From Nocardia nova (GTDB lineage Bacteria; Actinomycetota; Actinomycetes; Mycobacteriales; Mycobacteriaceae), in assembly GCF_002933465.1 (NCBI RefSeq), contig NZ_PSZE01000003.1:334040-398039 (forward strand): 64,000 bases of DNA. The letters run 5' to 3'. A model generated the notes under the pieces. The model did not search any database. It was not told the origin of the DNA and was given only the letters and a program-made list of their open reading frames with translations. Positions 37,196-45,115 of the stretch are shown piece by piece. The stretch's first letter is position 1, and the number at the start of each line of letters is the position of its first letter. Made by a program: the position numbers and the translations under genes.

Positions 37196-38254
37196 GTGGT
37201 GAGCATTGCAGTCAACGAGGGTCGCGAGAATGTTGCGATGCTCGGCATCGGGGCATACCGGCCGAAGCGTATCGTCAGCAACGCCGACGTCTGCGAGGTT
37301 CTCGATTCCACCCCGGAGTGGATCTTCGAGCGAACCGGCATCCGCAATCGTCGCTGGATCAGCGGTGACGAGACCCTGCGATCCATGTCGGCGGCCGCCG
37401 GGGAGCGGGCCATCATCAACAGCGGTATCGATCGCAGCAAGATCAGCGCGCTGATTCTGGCTACTTCCAGCTGGCTCAAGCTCACCCCGCACGGCGCACC
37501 CTCGGTCGCCTGCGATCTCGGGATGAACGGTATCCCGGCTTTCGACCTCACCTCCGGTTGCGGCGGATTCGGCTATGCCCTCGGTGTGGCGGCCGATTTG
37601 ATCCGGGCCGGTTCCGTCGAATATGTGCTGGTGATCGGTGCGGAAACCATGACGGTCGGACTCGACCCGACCGACCGTGGGACCGCCATGATTTTCGGCG
37701 ACGGCGCCGGTGCGGTCGTGGTCGGCCCCAGCGACGTCAACGGCATCTCCCCGACGGTGTGGGGCAGCGACGGGGAGAGCGCCGAGGCGATCTCCCAGGA
37801 CGTCAACTTCTTCGACTACATGGACAGGGCGGAGAGGCTGCAGGGCACCGATCCCGAGGTGGAGCCGGTGGGCCGGATGGCGCTGCGGATGGAGGGACCG
37901 CGCGTATTCCGTTGGGCCGCAGTTACTTTGCCCCGCGCCCTGTCGACCGCGCTGGAGGTGTCGGGCGTGGCCAAGGAGGATATCGAGGTCTTCGTGCCGC
38001 ATCAGGCCAACGCGCGCATCAACGAGCTGATGAAGAAGAATCTCGGCCTCGCCGACGACATCCCGATGGCCAACGACATCGAGAACACCGGCAACACCTC
38101 CGCCGCGTCCATCCCGCTGGCCATGGAGGAGATGTTGGTGACCGGTAAGGCCAAGGGCGGGCAGCTGGCCCTGCTGCTCGGCTTCGGCGCCGGGCTGAGC
38201 TACGCCGGCCAGGTTGTCACTCTCCCGCCTAAGCCGATCGAAGCCAGCTTCTGA
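37196..38254 (+). CDS. FabH-like 3-oxoacyl-ACP synthase III
   Basis: A 352-residue thiolase-fold enzyme with the KAS III triad: Cys122 (LTSGCGGFGYALG), His269 (VPHQANARI) and Asn300 (ENTGNTSAASIPLA). The dimer-fold motifs WIFERTGIRNRRWISGDE and GRMALRMEGPRVFRW are typical. It is slightly longer than E. coli FabH by an N-terminal extension. GTG 37196 or 37199 is the start. KAS III condenses acyl-CoA with malonyl-ACP; in mycolic-acid bacteria this links FAS-I products to FAS-II. It stands alone rather than in a FAS-II cluster, so a more specialised role is also possible. Confidence 0.85.
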   Translation: MVSIAVNEGRENVAMLGIGAYRPKRIVSNADVCEVLDSTPEWIFERTGIRNRRWISGDETLRSMSAAAGERAIINSGIDRSKISALILATSSWLKLTPHGAPSVACDLGMNGIPAFDLTSGCGGFGYALGVAADLIRAGSVEYVLVIGAETMTVGLDPTDRGTAMIFGDGAGAVVVGPSDVNGISPTVWGSDGESAEAISQDVNFFDYMDRAERLQGTDPEVEPVGRMALRMEGPRVFRWAAVTLPRALSTALEVSGVAKEDIEVFVPHQANARINELMKKNLGLADDIPMANDIENTGNTSAASIPLAMEEMLVTGKAKGGQLALLLGFGAGLSYAGQVVTLPPKPIEASF

Positions 38255-38356
38255 CCCGCGACCGGCGTGTCCGCCTGCGCCCGGCACATACTTCGACGAG
38301 CGGATGGCGACACGGGCCCCCGGCCGACGCGGACGAGTGAGAAGGATAGATTCCGA

Positions 38357-39169
38357 ATGGCGCGACCGTTCCGCGCGGCATATGTGGGCGCCGCGGTGAT
38401 CACCGTTCTGGGTGCCGCCACCGGGCGGGATCGGTGGCAGTGGGCCACCAAGCCGCTGCTCATGCCGCTGCTGGCCGCCGATGCGGTGCAGGCCGGGCGC
38501 GCCCCGAGCGTGCCGAGCGCTGGTGAGCTCTCCGCTGGTGCCGAGGCGGACGGACGAGGGGGCGAGCGCGGCTTCGAATTCGCCGGCCCTGGTCACGCCG
38601 AGCCCGCTCGCGCGACGGGTGACCGGGGGCTATCGCAGTCCGACCGGGCTCTCCTGATCGGGTCTCTGGCGGCGGCCACCGTCGGCGACCTACTCCTGAT
38701 AGATCCCGACGACGACCGCCGTCTGGTCGCGGGCGCTTCCGCCTTCGCGGTCATGCAGTGCGGATACTCGGCGCTCTGGTGGCGGCGCGGTGCGCGGCCG
38801 CAGCCGATGGTCGCGGCGCCCCGGGTCTTCGCGTGGCTGGGTGCCGCCATGCTGTTGCGGGCGCGCGCGCCTCGCATCGCCGCGCCGTTGACCGCCTACG
38901 GTGCGACGCTGGGCACGGCGGCGACACTCGCCTCCGATTCGGCCTTGGCTCCCGGTGCGAAAGTCGTTGCGGGAACCGTGGTTCCGGGAAGCGACCCGCG
39001 CAGCCGCCTGGCCCTGGGCGCCCTGCTGTTCACCCTCTCCGACGGCCTGATCGTGCTGCGCCGCCTGTTCGCGCGGACGACACGGTCCCGCCGCGCGGGC
39101 GAGGCCGTCATCCTCGCGACCTATGCCGGTGCGCAGTACCTGCTGACCGCGCCGACCCACTTCGACTGA
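38357..39169 (+). CDS. Lysoplasmalogenase (YhhN/TMEM86 family)
   Basis: A 270-residue polytopic membrane protein. Family features: early KPLLMPLLAAD, LIGSLAAATVGDLLLIDPDDD with conserved acids, and a late LALGALLFTLSDGLIVLRR. At least six hydrophobic segments are visible. An unusual hydrophilic insert of about 45 residues (SAGELSAGAEADGRGGERG onward) sits between the first and second membrane segments. ATG 38357 has GAAGGA upstream. The family hydrolyses the vinyl-ether bond of lysoplasmalogens, though its role in actinobacteria is not settled. Confidence 0.82.
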   Translation: MARPFRAAYVGAAVITVLGAATGRDRWQWATKPLLMPLLAADAVQAGRAPSVPSAGELSAGAEADGRGGERGFEFAGPGHAEPARATGDRGLSQSDRALLIGSLAAATVGDLLLIDPDDDRRLVAGASAFAVMQCGYSALWWRRGARPQPMVAAPRVFAWLGAAMLLRARAPRIAAPLTAYGATLGTAATLASDSALAPGAKVVAGTVVPGSDPRSRLALGALLFTLSDGLIVLRRLFARTTRSRRAGEAVILATYAGAQYLLTAPTHFD

Positions 39170-39204
39170 ACCCCATCGCCGTTGCACGCCCGCGCGGGCG
39201 CTGC

Positions 39205-39651
39205 TCACAGGCAGAGCATGATCCGGTCGCGGTCGGCCGGGTCCACCCGGATCGAAATCGTCTCACCCACATGCATTCTCGGCCGGTCGATCGGTGCGAC
39301 GTCGAAAACGACCGTGCCCCGATAGGTCTCCGAACCGGGAACGGTCAGCTCCAGATCGAGTTCGGTCAGTTCCGTGTGGTGATCGGTGTACTGCAGCGGA
39401 TGCACCCGCTCGATGGTCGCCCACCCCTCCAGCCCGTGCCGCAACAACCGCCGATCCGACCGCGTCGGCCGCTGCGCCAGCAACATCCCGATCCCCACAC
39501 ACGATCCGAACGCCCCCACCAACGCCATGATCTGATACGGCTCGGTCCCCGGCGGCGTGTGCTGATGCACCCACCCCAACCAGACCCCGAGCACAATCAC
39601 ATACCCGACCGTCACCCCGAGCACGGTCCGAAGAATGCGTACGTGGTCCAT
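39205..39651 (-). CDS. Small membrane protein with DUF3592-like domain
   Basis: A 148-residue protein. Two membrane helices lie at about residues 8-28 (TVLGVTVGYVIVLGVWLGWV) and 40-60 (IMALVGAFGSCVGIGMLLA). A small beta domain follows (GWATIERVHPLQYTDHHTEL, then VPGSETYRGTVVFDVAPIDR and VGETISIRVDPAD), like DUF3592. ATG 39651 has a GGAGG five bases upstream, which outweighs the longer frame to 39762. Function unknown. Confidence 0.7.
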   Translation of the reverse strand: MDHVRILRTVLGVTVGYVIVLGVWLGWVHQHTPPGTEPYQIMALVGAFGSCVGIGMLLAQRPTRSDRRLLRHGLEGWATIERVHPLQYTDHHTELTELDLELTVPGSETYRGTVVFDVAPIDRPRMHVGETISIRVDPADRDRIMLCL

Positions 39652-39807
39652 AACCGCCTCCACCACCCCGCGGATACCACAAGAATAAGCCCCGACCGCC
39701 ACTCGTAGGTCTCCCCGCACGCACCGATACCGATCCGATTCGTCCGAAACGATGAAGGACAAAAATCGTTGCGAGCGTTCTACGGATGTGTCGGACTATT
39801 CGCAGCG

Positions 39808-40095
39808 CTATCCGGTCAGCGCGTGCAGATCGATGGCAACCGCGGTCCCGGACAGATCGAGCCGGACCTCCGATCGGTTGTCCGCGACCAGTTCGTAATA
39901 GTCGTCGACGAACCGGTAGGCGGTGAGCGTCGGCGGTGTGTCCAGGTCGACGAGCCAGTAGTGCGCTATTCCGACCTCGGCGTATTCGGCGAATTTGGTG
40001 ACGGGATCGATACGCCGGGAGCCTGGTGACAAGATCTCGACCGCCGGCCCGCCGTGGCCGACAACCTTCCGCGTGCGCGCCCCGAAGATGTCACG
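39808..40095 (-). pseudogene. Uma2-family nuclease, C-terminal remnant
   Basis: The minus-strand frame reads GHGGPAVEILSPGSRRIDPV, then KFAEYAEVGIAHYWLVDLD, which is the core of the Uma2 (DUF820) PD-(D/E)xK-like family. The N-terminal half is missing. The frame begins immediately after the TGA stop of the response regulator gene, so the rest was lost at that junction. A TTG in the middle could start a 74-residue piece, but it would lack half the fold. Decayed. Confidence 0.65.
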
Positions 40096-40869
40096 TCACC
40101 CCCGCAGGCGCAGCACCGCCATGACCCGGCGGTGGTGGGTGTCCGACGGAGGGAGATCCAACTTCAGGAAGATGTTGCCGATGTGTTTTTCCACCGCGCG
40201 TTCGGTCACGGTGAGGGTGGTGGCGATGGAGGCGTTGGTGAGACCCTGGGCCATCAGCTCCAGGACTTCGCGTTCGCGCGGGGTGAGGCGGGCGAGCGAA
40301 TCCTGTTGCCGGGCAGCGCCGAACAGCTGGCTCACCACCTCGGGGTCGAGGGCGGTGCCGCCGGTGGCGACGCGCTGCAGGGCGTCGACGAATTCGCGGA
40401 CGTCGGCTACCCGGTCCTTGAGGAGGTAGCCGACACCGCCCGCGCCGCCAGCGAGAAGTTCGGTGGCATAACGGGTTTCGACCCACTGGGAGAACACGAG
40501 GACTCCGGTGCCGGGGAACTTCCGGCGCAGTTCGATGGCGGCGAGCAGACCTTCGTCGGTGTACGAGGGCGGCATCCGCACGTCGACCACGGCGACGTCG
40601 GGGCGGGTCTCGGCCACGATCTCGCTCAGCCGCATCGCATCGCCGACCATCGCCACGATCTCGTGCCCGCGATCGGTGAGCAGCCCGGCCAGACCGTCGC
40701 CGACCAGCCGGTCGGTCGGCCCATCGGCGTCGGCCTGGGACTCGCCTCCCACCGGACCGGGCCGGCGCACCCCACCCTGACCATTGTCACGCACACTCAC
40801 CATCATCGTCGCGGCGCTCGCCGGCGCGACGGACACCCAAGCCGCGGTCGCCCCCGAATGTTTCACCAC
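40096..40869 (-). CDS. LuxR-type response regulator joined to histidine-kinase remnant
   Basis: 257 residues. The C-terminal part is a NarL-type response regulator: receiver Asp in PDVAVVDVRMPPSYTDEG, linker, and helix-turn-helix LTPREREVLELMAQGLTNAS with VEKHIGNIFLKL. The N-terminal 35 residues (VKHSGATAAWVSVAPASAAT, then VSVRDNGQGG) are the N and G1 boxes of a histidine-kinase ATPase domain. The same frame extends upstream to 40975 without a start (PSPAIEAIAYFSVAELLTNV). The receiver's first strand with its acidic pair is missing (DGPTDRLVGDGLAGLLTDRG). A deletion seems to have fused the two genes of a two-component pair. Probably not functional as a phosphorelay. Confidence 0.65.
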   Translation of the reverse strand: MVKHSGATAAWVSVAPASAATMMVSVRDNGQGGVRRPGPVGGESQADADGPTDRLVGDGLAGLLTDRGHEIVAMVGDAMRLSEIVAETRPDVAVVDVRMPPSYTDEGLLAAIELRRKFPGTGVLVFSQWVETRYATELLAGGAGGVGYLLKDRVADVREFVDALQRVATGGTALDPEVVSQLFGAARQQDSLARLTPREREVLELMAQGLTNASIATTLTVTERAVEKHIGNIFLKLDLPPSDTHHRRVMAVLRLRG

Positions 40870-40975
40870 ATTGGTGAGCAGTTCCGCGACCGAGAAGTAC
40901 GCGATGGCCTCGATCGCCGGACTGGGCCGCTGTGGCAGGTGAACGCGCAGTTCGAGCGCGGCTACGATGACCGGC
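40870..40975 (-). pseudogene. Histidine kinase remnant (5' piece of the fusion)
   Basis: In frame with the gene at 40096-40869 the translation is VIVAALELRVHLPQRPSPAI, EAIAYFSVAELLTN, the region just before and at the N box of NarX-type kinases. It has no start codon and ends where the divergent SpoU gene begins, so the kinase front half was removed at that point. The -10 box of the SpoU gene (40963-40968) lies within it. Confidence 0.6.
40963..40968 (+). promoter_or_regulatory. -10 box for leaderless SpoU gene
   Basis: TACGAT, seven bases before GTG 40976. It overlaps the kinase remnant on the other strand. Confidence 0.55.
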
Positions 40976-41671
40976 GTGAATCACCCGCTCCAGCCACTGC
41001 CCGACCCATCGGACGGCGATGTGCCGGGCCCGACCGAATGGGGTGAGCATCCGCACGGCGTGGGCCCGTGGCGCGACGAATTCGGCACCGAACCGCCCGA
41101 CGATCCGCGTCTGGACCCGGAACTGGTCGCGCACGGCGACCGCCGCAACGTGGTCGACGCCTACCGGTACTGGTCGCGCGAGGCGATCGTCGCCGATATC
41201 GATACCCGTCGCCATCCGTTCCACATCGCGATCGAGAATTTCGGGCACGACGCCAATATCGGCACGGTGGTGCGCACCGCGAATGCCTTCGCCGCCGCCG
41301 CGGTGCATATCGTCGGACGCCGCCGCTGGAATCGCCGCGGCGCCATGGTGACCGACCGGTATCAGCACATCGTGCACCACAGCGATATCGCCGAACTGCT
41401 GGAGTTCGCCGAGCGCGAGAATCTCACCGTGGTGGCCGTCGACAACGTGCCGGGATCGGTGCCGCTGGAAACGGCTGCGCTGCCGCGTGATTGCCTGCTC
41501 CTGTTCGGCCAGGAGGGTCCGGGCGTCACCGAGGCCGCCAAACGGGCCGCGGTCATGACGGTGTCGATCGCGCAGTTCGGCTCGACCCGCAGTATCAACG
41601 CGGGTGTCGCCGCCGGAATTGCCATGCATGCGTGGATAACCCAGCACGCGGACCTCGAACGTTCCTGGTGA
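40976..41671 (+). CDS. SpoU/TrmH-family RNA 2'-O-methyltransferase
   Basis: A 231-residue SPOUT methyltransferase. Motif 1 is ENFGHDANIGTVVRTANAFA (the catalytic Asn and Arg), motif 2 is LLLFGQEGPGVTEAA, and motif 3 is SIAQFGSTRSINAGVAAGIA, which forms the knot that binds S-adenosylmethionine. The N-terminal 80 residues are a short extension, not a full RNA-binding domain. GTG 40976 is favoured by TACGAT seven bases upstream; ATG 40967 overlaps that box. Target nucleotide is not predictable. A SpoU gene also sits in this neighbourhood in M. tuberculosis. Confidence 0.88.
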   Translation: MNHPLQPLPDPSDGDVPGPTEWGEHPHGVGPWRDEFGTEPPDDPRLDPELVAHGDRRNVVDAYRYWSREAIVADIDTRRHPFHIAIENFGHDANIGTVVRTANAFAAAAVHIVGRRRWNRRGAMVTDRYQHIVHHSDIAELLEFAERENLTVVAVDNVPGSVPLETAALPRDCLLLFGQEGPGVTEAAKRAAVMTVSIAQFGSTRSINAGVAAGIAMHAWITQHADLERSW

Positions 41672-41681
41672 TCACCGGGAA

Positions 41682-41794
41682 TCACGCAGTGCCGCGGCCG
41701 TCGATTACCCGGTCGGCCGCGCGCATGACGTCGAGATTGTGTTCGATGACGACCACGGTGTTGCCCCGGTCGATCAGATGGTCGAACAGCTCGC
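41682..41794 (-). pseudogene. UvrA-like ATPase, C-terminal remnant
   Basis: The minus-strand reading ELFDHLIDRGNTVVVIEHNL followed by DVMRAADRVIDGRGTA matches the end of the second ABC domain of UvrA-type ATPases (switch histidine in VVVIEHNLDV). Everything before it is lost and the usual glycine-rich ending is altered. Only about 37 residues remain. Confidence 0.65.
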
Positions 41795-41795
41795 C

Positions 41796-41903
41796 TTCCT
41801 CGACGCCGATTTCGTGATCGAGGAGCCGCCCGCGTTCCGCGACCGCTGCCGCGCTCTCGCGGCACGTATGGACCGCGCGTCCGTGGCCGTGAAGCCGGAC
41901 TGA
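41796..41903 (+). pseudogene. WYL-domain regulator, C-terminal remnant
   Basis: A plus-strand reading of 35 residues, FLDADFVIEEPPAFRDRCRA then LAARMDRASVAVKPD and a TGA, resembles the C-terminal end of YafY/WYL-type regulators (a 'G-x-D-V-x-V-x-E-P-P-E-x-R' pattern). It abuts the UvrA-like remnant. Such regulators and UvrA-like genes can be neighbours, so both may come from one deleted locus. Apart from these remnants the gap 41672-42003 holds nothing I can support. Confidence 0.45.
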
Positions 41904-42003
41904 CACGCCGCGCGTACCGGCCCGACCTGGCACGTCGCGGACACGAGTCGATCGCGTAACAAATCGGGCGCGAAATCGGGGCTCGGACTGGCACGATGTA
42001 CCC

Positions 42004-43200
42004 ATGAACTCGCGGAGCGACGACGTGCAACCGCGTCCGCATCTGCGGCGGGGGCGCGCACGAGTCGATTCCGCTGCCGAGCCGGGCGCCGATATCTGGG
42101 CACAGCGTGCCGATGCGGCCGAATCGGCCGTCGTGTCCCGGCATCTGCGGCGGCTGTGGCTGCTGCCGGAGGCCGTGCTGGGCGTGGTGGGCTGGCCCGC
42201 CACCACCGCGGAACGGTTGTTCTTCAGCTGGAACTACTGGTGGCAGGCCCATCTGGTCGACTGTGCGATCGATGCCGCCGACCGGGAGGCCACCCCGGCC
42301 CGCACCGAACGTATCGTCGCGATCGCGCATGCCCACCGGCTGCGCAACATCACCGGGTGGACCAACAACTACTACGACGATATGGCTTGGCTCGCAATCG
42401 CTTTGGAGCGGGCCGAACGCAGTCGGGGCATCACCGAGATGCGCGGCGGGCTGATCGCGCTGGAGCAGCAGCTCATGGCGGGATGGCAGCCGGGGATCGG
42501 CGCGGTGCCGTGGCGTAAGGGCTCCGACTACTTCAACGCCCCCGCCAACGGCCCGGCCGCCATCGCGCTCGCGCGTCTGGGGCATCACGAGCGCGCCGCG
42601 CAGATCGCCGACTGGATCGATGCCACCCTGCGCGATCCGGAAACGGGACTGATCCTCGACGGCATCCACCTGCCTTCGGGCCGGATCGAACGGCCGACGT
42701 TCAGCTACTGCCAGGGCGTGGTGCTCGGGCTGGAAACCGAACTGGCGGTCCGGACCGGAGAGGCTCGTCACCTCGATCGAGTACAGCGATTGCTCCGCGC
42801 GGTCGAGGACCGGATGACGGAACGCAATGTCGTCACCGGCGGGGGCGGCGGGGACGGTGGTCTGTTCAACGGGATCCTGGCCCGCTATCTCGCGCTGGTG
42901 GCGATCATGCTGCCCGGCGACGAGGTTGCGCAACGCTCGGCCCGTCGCTCGGCCGCCGCGATCGTGAAGGCCTCGGCCCGCGCTGCCTGGGACCACCGGC
43001 TCGAGGTCGAGGGCGATCCGCTGTTCGGCCACGCTTGGAACGAACCGGCACGGCTGCCGGGCGGCACCGCCGGGGCCGCACGATCGACCGCGAGTGGTTC
43101 GGTCACCTCGTCGCGGACGCCGGAACGAGATCTGTCGGTGCAGCTGTCGGGCTGGATGTTGATGGAGGCCGCGCAGGTGGTGACGGCCGCCGGACTCTAG
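42004..43200 (+). CDS. Glycoside hydrolase family 76 protein (Rv0365c-like)
   Basis: A 398-residue (alpha/alpha)6-barrel type protein. The GH76 catalytic pair is in WTNNYYDDMAWLAIALERA (two adjacent Asp); other family motifs are SWNYWWQAHLVDCAIDAA and SYCQGVVLGLETEL. It has no signal peptide, so it would act in the cytosol or be exported by another way. GH76 enzymes are endo-alpha-1,6-mannanases, and actinobacterial lipomannan or lipoarabinomannan cores are alpha-1,6-mannan. ATG 42004 is the likely start. It is next to the DedA and aldolase genes, as in M. tuberculosis. Confidence 0.85.
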   Translation: MNSRSDDVQPRPHLRRGRARVDSAAEPGADIWAQRADAAESAVVSRHLRRLWLLPEAVLGVVGWPATTAERLFFSWNYWWQAHLVDCAIDAADREATPARTERIVAIAHAHRLRNITGWTNNYYDDMAWLAIALERAERSRGITEMRGGLIALEQQLMAGWQPGIGAVPWRKGSDYFNAPANGPAAIALARLGHHERAAQIADWIDATLRDPETGLILDGIHLPSGRIERPTFSYCQGVVLGLETELAVRTGEARHLDRVQRLLRAVEDRMTERNVVTGGGGGDGGLFNGILARYLALVAIMLPGDEVAQRSARRSAAAIVKASARAAWDHRLEVEGDPLFGHAWNEPARLPGGTAGAARSTASGSVTSSRTPERDLSVQLSGWMLMEAAQVVTAAGL

Positions 43201-43230
43201 CGTGCGCCGGCGGCCCCCAGGCCCGGCAGA

Positions 43231-44148
43231 TCAGTGCCGGGGATCGGTCCACATGATGCGCGCGGGCGCAGCGGTGGCCGTGCGCTCGGGGTGGACGGTG
43301 CGCAGCGGCACGGTGTCCGGATAGTCGGTGGTCCGGATGTCGAGGGGCAGCGTGTCGAGGGCGTCCGAATCGAAAGCCTCTCGGTCGAAGCCCTGGGACT
43401 CGAAGCCCTGGGAGTCGAAGGCTGGGGAGTCGAAGGCTGGGGACTCGAAGGTTGGGGACTCGAAGGTTGGGCCGGTGGGTTCGAGTTCGACATCGAAGTC
43501 CTCGGCCGGACGCGACATCTCCGCGCGGTACTGCCGCAGACCGATGATCGTGCCGATGATCAGCACCACGACCAGCGAGCCACTCACCGTCGGCATCAGC
43601 CAGGACACCTTGTTCAGATATCCGCCGGTGTAGTAGCCGAGCAGCAGCAGAATCGGCGCCCAGACCACCGCGCCGATCGAACTGGCCACGGTGTAGCGGC
43701 GATGATCCATTCCGGCGGCCCCGGCGACCAGCGGGCACAGCGTGCGCACCCACGGAATCCAGCGTGCGATAAGCACCGCCGCGAACCCGTGCCGGTGCAG
43801 CAGATCCGATACCCGGGCCAGATTATCGGCGTTGACGTATTTGCCGTTCTTGCGGGCGATCAAGCGATGGCCGGTGCGCGCGCCGATCACGTACCCCACC
43901 TGGTTACCGGCGATGGCGGCCAGCATGGTCGCCACCACCAGCGCCCACACCTGCGTATGCCCGGTCTCGTGTGAGGCGAAGATGATGCCGGCGGTCAGCA
44001 GCATCGAATCGCCGGGCAGGAACAGGCCGATGATCACCGCGCACTCGAGGAAGACGAAGACCAGAACGACGGTCCAGACGAGTGCCGGCCCGGCGGACTG
44101 CAGCGGATCGAATCCGCCCAGTGCAAGGGGTAACGGCGTAGCAGGCAA
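43231..44148 (-). CDS. DedA-family membrane protein with repeat tail
   Basis: A 305-residue protein. Residues 1-210 are a DedA domain: early FLECAVIIGLFLPGDSMLL with the conserved Glu and Pro-Gly-Asp, GNQVGYVIGARTG, and RWIPWVRTLCPLVAGAAGMD with the essential arginines. The last 90 residues are an unusual tail: SPTFE, SPTFE, SPAFD, SPAFD, SQGFE, SQGFD repeats and a basic end. TTG 44148 starts five bases after the stop of the other DedA gene. DedA proteins flip lipid carriers such as undecaprenyl phosphate or phospholipids. The tail is probably cytosolic and variable. Confidence 0.85.
   Translation of the reverse strand: MPATPLPLALGGFDPLQSAGPALVWTVVLVFVFLECAVIIGLFLPGDSMLLTAGIIFASHETGHTQVWALVVATMLAAIAGNQVGYVIGARTGHRLIARKNGKYVNADNLARVSDLLHRHGFAAVLIARWIPWVRTLCPLVAGAAGMDHRRYTVASSIGAVVWAPILLLLGYYTGGYLNKVSWLMPTVSGSLVVVLIIGTIIGLRQYRAEMSRPAEDFDVELEPTGPTFESPTFESPAFDSPAFDSQGFESQGFDREAFDSDALDTLPLDIRTTDYPDTVPLRTVHPERTATAAPARIMWTDPRH
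43394..43472. repeat. 15-bp coding repeats in the DedA tail
   Basis: Imperfect 15-base units (CTGGGAGTCGAAGGC, CTGGGGACTCGAAGG type) repeat about six times in frame. They encode SPTFE, SPAFD and SQGFE pentapeptides. Pairs of identical units suggest stepwise duplication. Confidence 0.75.
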
Positions 44149-44153
44149 TGGTG

Positions 44154-44873
44154 TCAGTGCGTGGGTTCGTTCGTCGGTACGGACATCGTGGGCTCCTCGA
44201 TCTCGAGCACCGGCTCGTGGTTACGCAGCTTCTTCGCCACGGAGATGATGGCGGGCAGGATCGAGACGAACACGATCAGCAGGAAGATGGCTTCGACGTG
44301 ATCGCGAATGAACCCGACGTTCCCCAGGAAGTACCCGAGGACCGTGATGCCGCCAGCCCACAGAATGCCACCAATGATGTCGAATGTGAGGAATTTGCGG
44401 TAATCCATTTTCGACACGCCCGCGAGCACCGGCATGAAGGTCCGCACCACCGGCACGAACCGCGCCAGGATGATGGTCTTCGGGCCGTACTTTTCGAAGA
44501 ACGCGTGTGTCTCGGTGATGTAGCGCTGTTTGAAGAAGCGCCCGTCCTCCTTGTGGAACAGCGCCGGCCCGATGGCCCGGCCGATCCAGTAGGCGCACTG
44601 ATCGCCGGCGATCGCGGTCACCGCCACCGCCGGAACGAGCACCCAAATCGATACCGGCGGATGTTCGACCGCCGCGAGCAGGCCGCCGGTGAACAGCAGC
44701 GAATCGCCCGGCAGAATCGGGAACAGTAGCCCTGTCTCGATGAAGACGATGACCAGAATGGCCGGCAGCACCGCGCTCTTGAGCGGTGATTCGGTCAGCA
44801 AATACATGGGGTCGAGCAGCTGCTTGACGGAGAATCCGTCGGCGAGAGCGTTCGTGATGGCCAGCGTGGTCAC
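44154..44873 (-). CDS. DedA-family membrane protein
   Basis: A 239-residue DedA protein (Rv0364-like by position). Motifs: FIETGLLFPILPGDSLLFTG, GDQCAYWIGRAIGPALFHKE, and ARFVPVVRTFMPVLAGVSKMD. Four to six membrane segments. GTG 44873 is preferred since TACTGT lies six bases upstream (44880-44885), giving a leaderless mRNA; the frame extends to 44906. The second DedA gene follows five bases downstream. Confidence 0.88.
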   Translation of the reverse strand: MTTLAITNALADGFSVKQLLDPMYLLTESPLKSAVLPAILVIVFIETGLLFPILPGDSLLFTGGLLAAVEHPPVSIWVLVPAVAVTAIAGDQCAYWIGRAIGPALFHKEDGRFFKQRYITETHAFFEKYGPKTIILARFVPVVRTFMPVLAGVSKMDYRKFLTFDIIGGILWAGGITVLGYFLGNVGFIRDHVEAIFLLIVFVSILPAIISVAKKLRNHEPVLEIEEPTMSVPTNEPTH

Positions 44874-44879
44874 GGCCCC

Positions 44880-44885
44880 ACAGTA
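44880..44885 (-). promoter_or_regulatory. -10 box for the DedA pair
   Basis: TACTGT on the minus strand, six bases before GTG 44873. It fixes the start of the first DedA gene as leaderless. Confidence 0.5.
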
Positions 44886-45115
44886 CCGGTCACCGCGCGA
44901 TCTCACCGAACCTCACGGGAACCTCTCAGGCGTTGGCGAATTTCGGTCAACCGAGTTTCGGACCGCTCCCGGCGGTCGACGCGGGTGCGTGCCCGGCCCG
45001 GCAAGTCCGCCGCAAGCGCTCCCGATCCCGGCCCGCCTTTCGCAACAACGGGCCGTGAACTTAGGGTATGAACTGACAGAATTGTTGTTCGCAGCACACA
45101 TACGGAGGTCACTCA

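Noticed and set aside
36746..38596. 616-codon minus-strand frame over pyrE and the FabH-like gene
   Set aside because: Antisense to two clear enzymes; low-complexity His/Arg/Gly translation.
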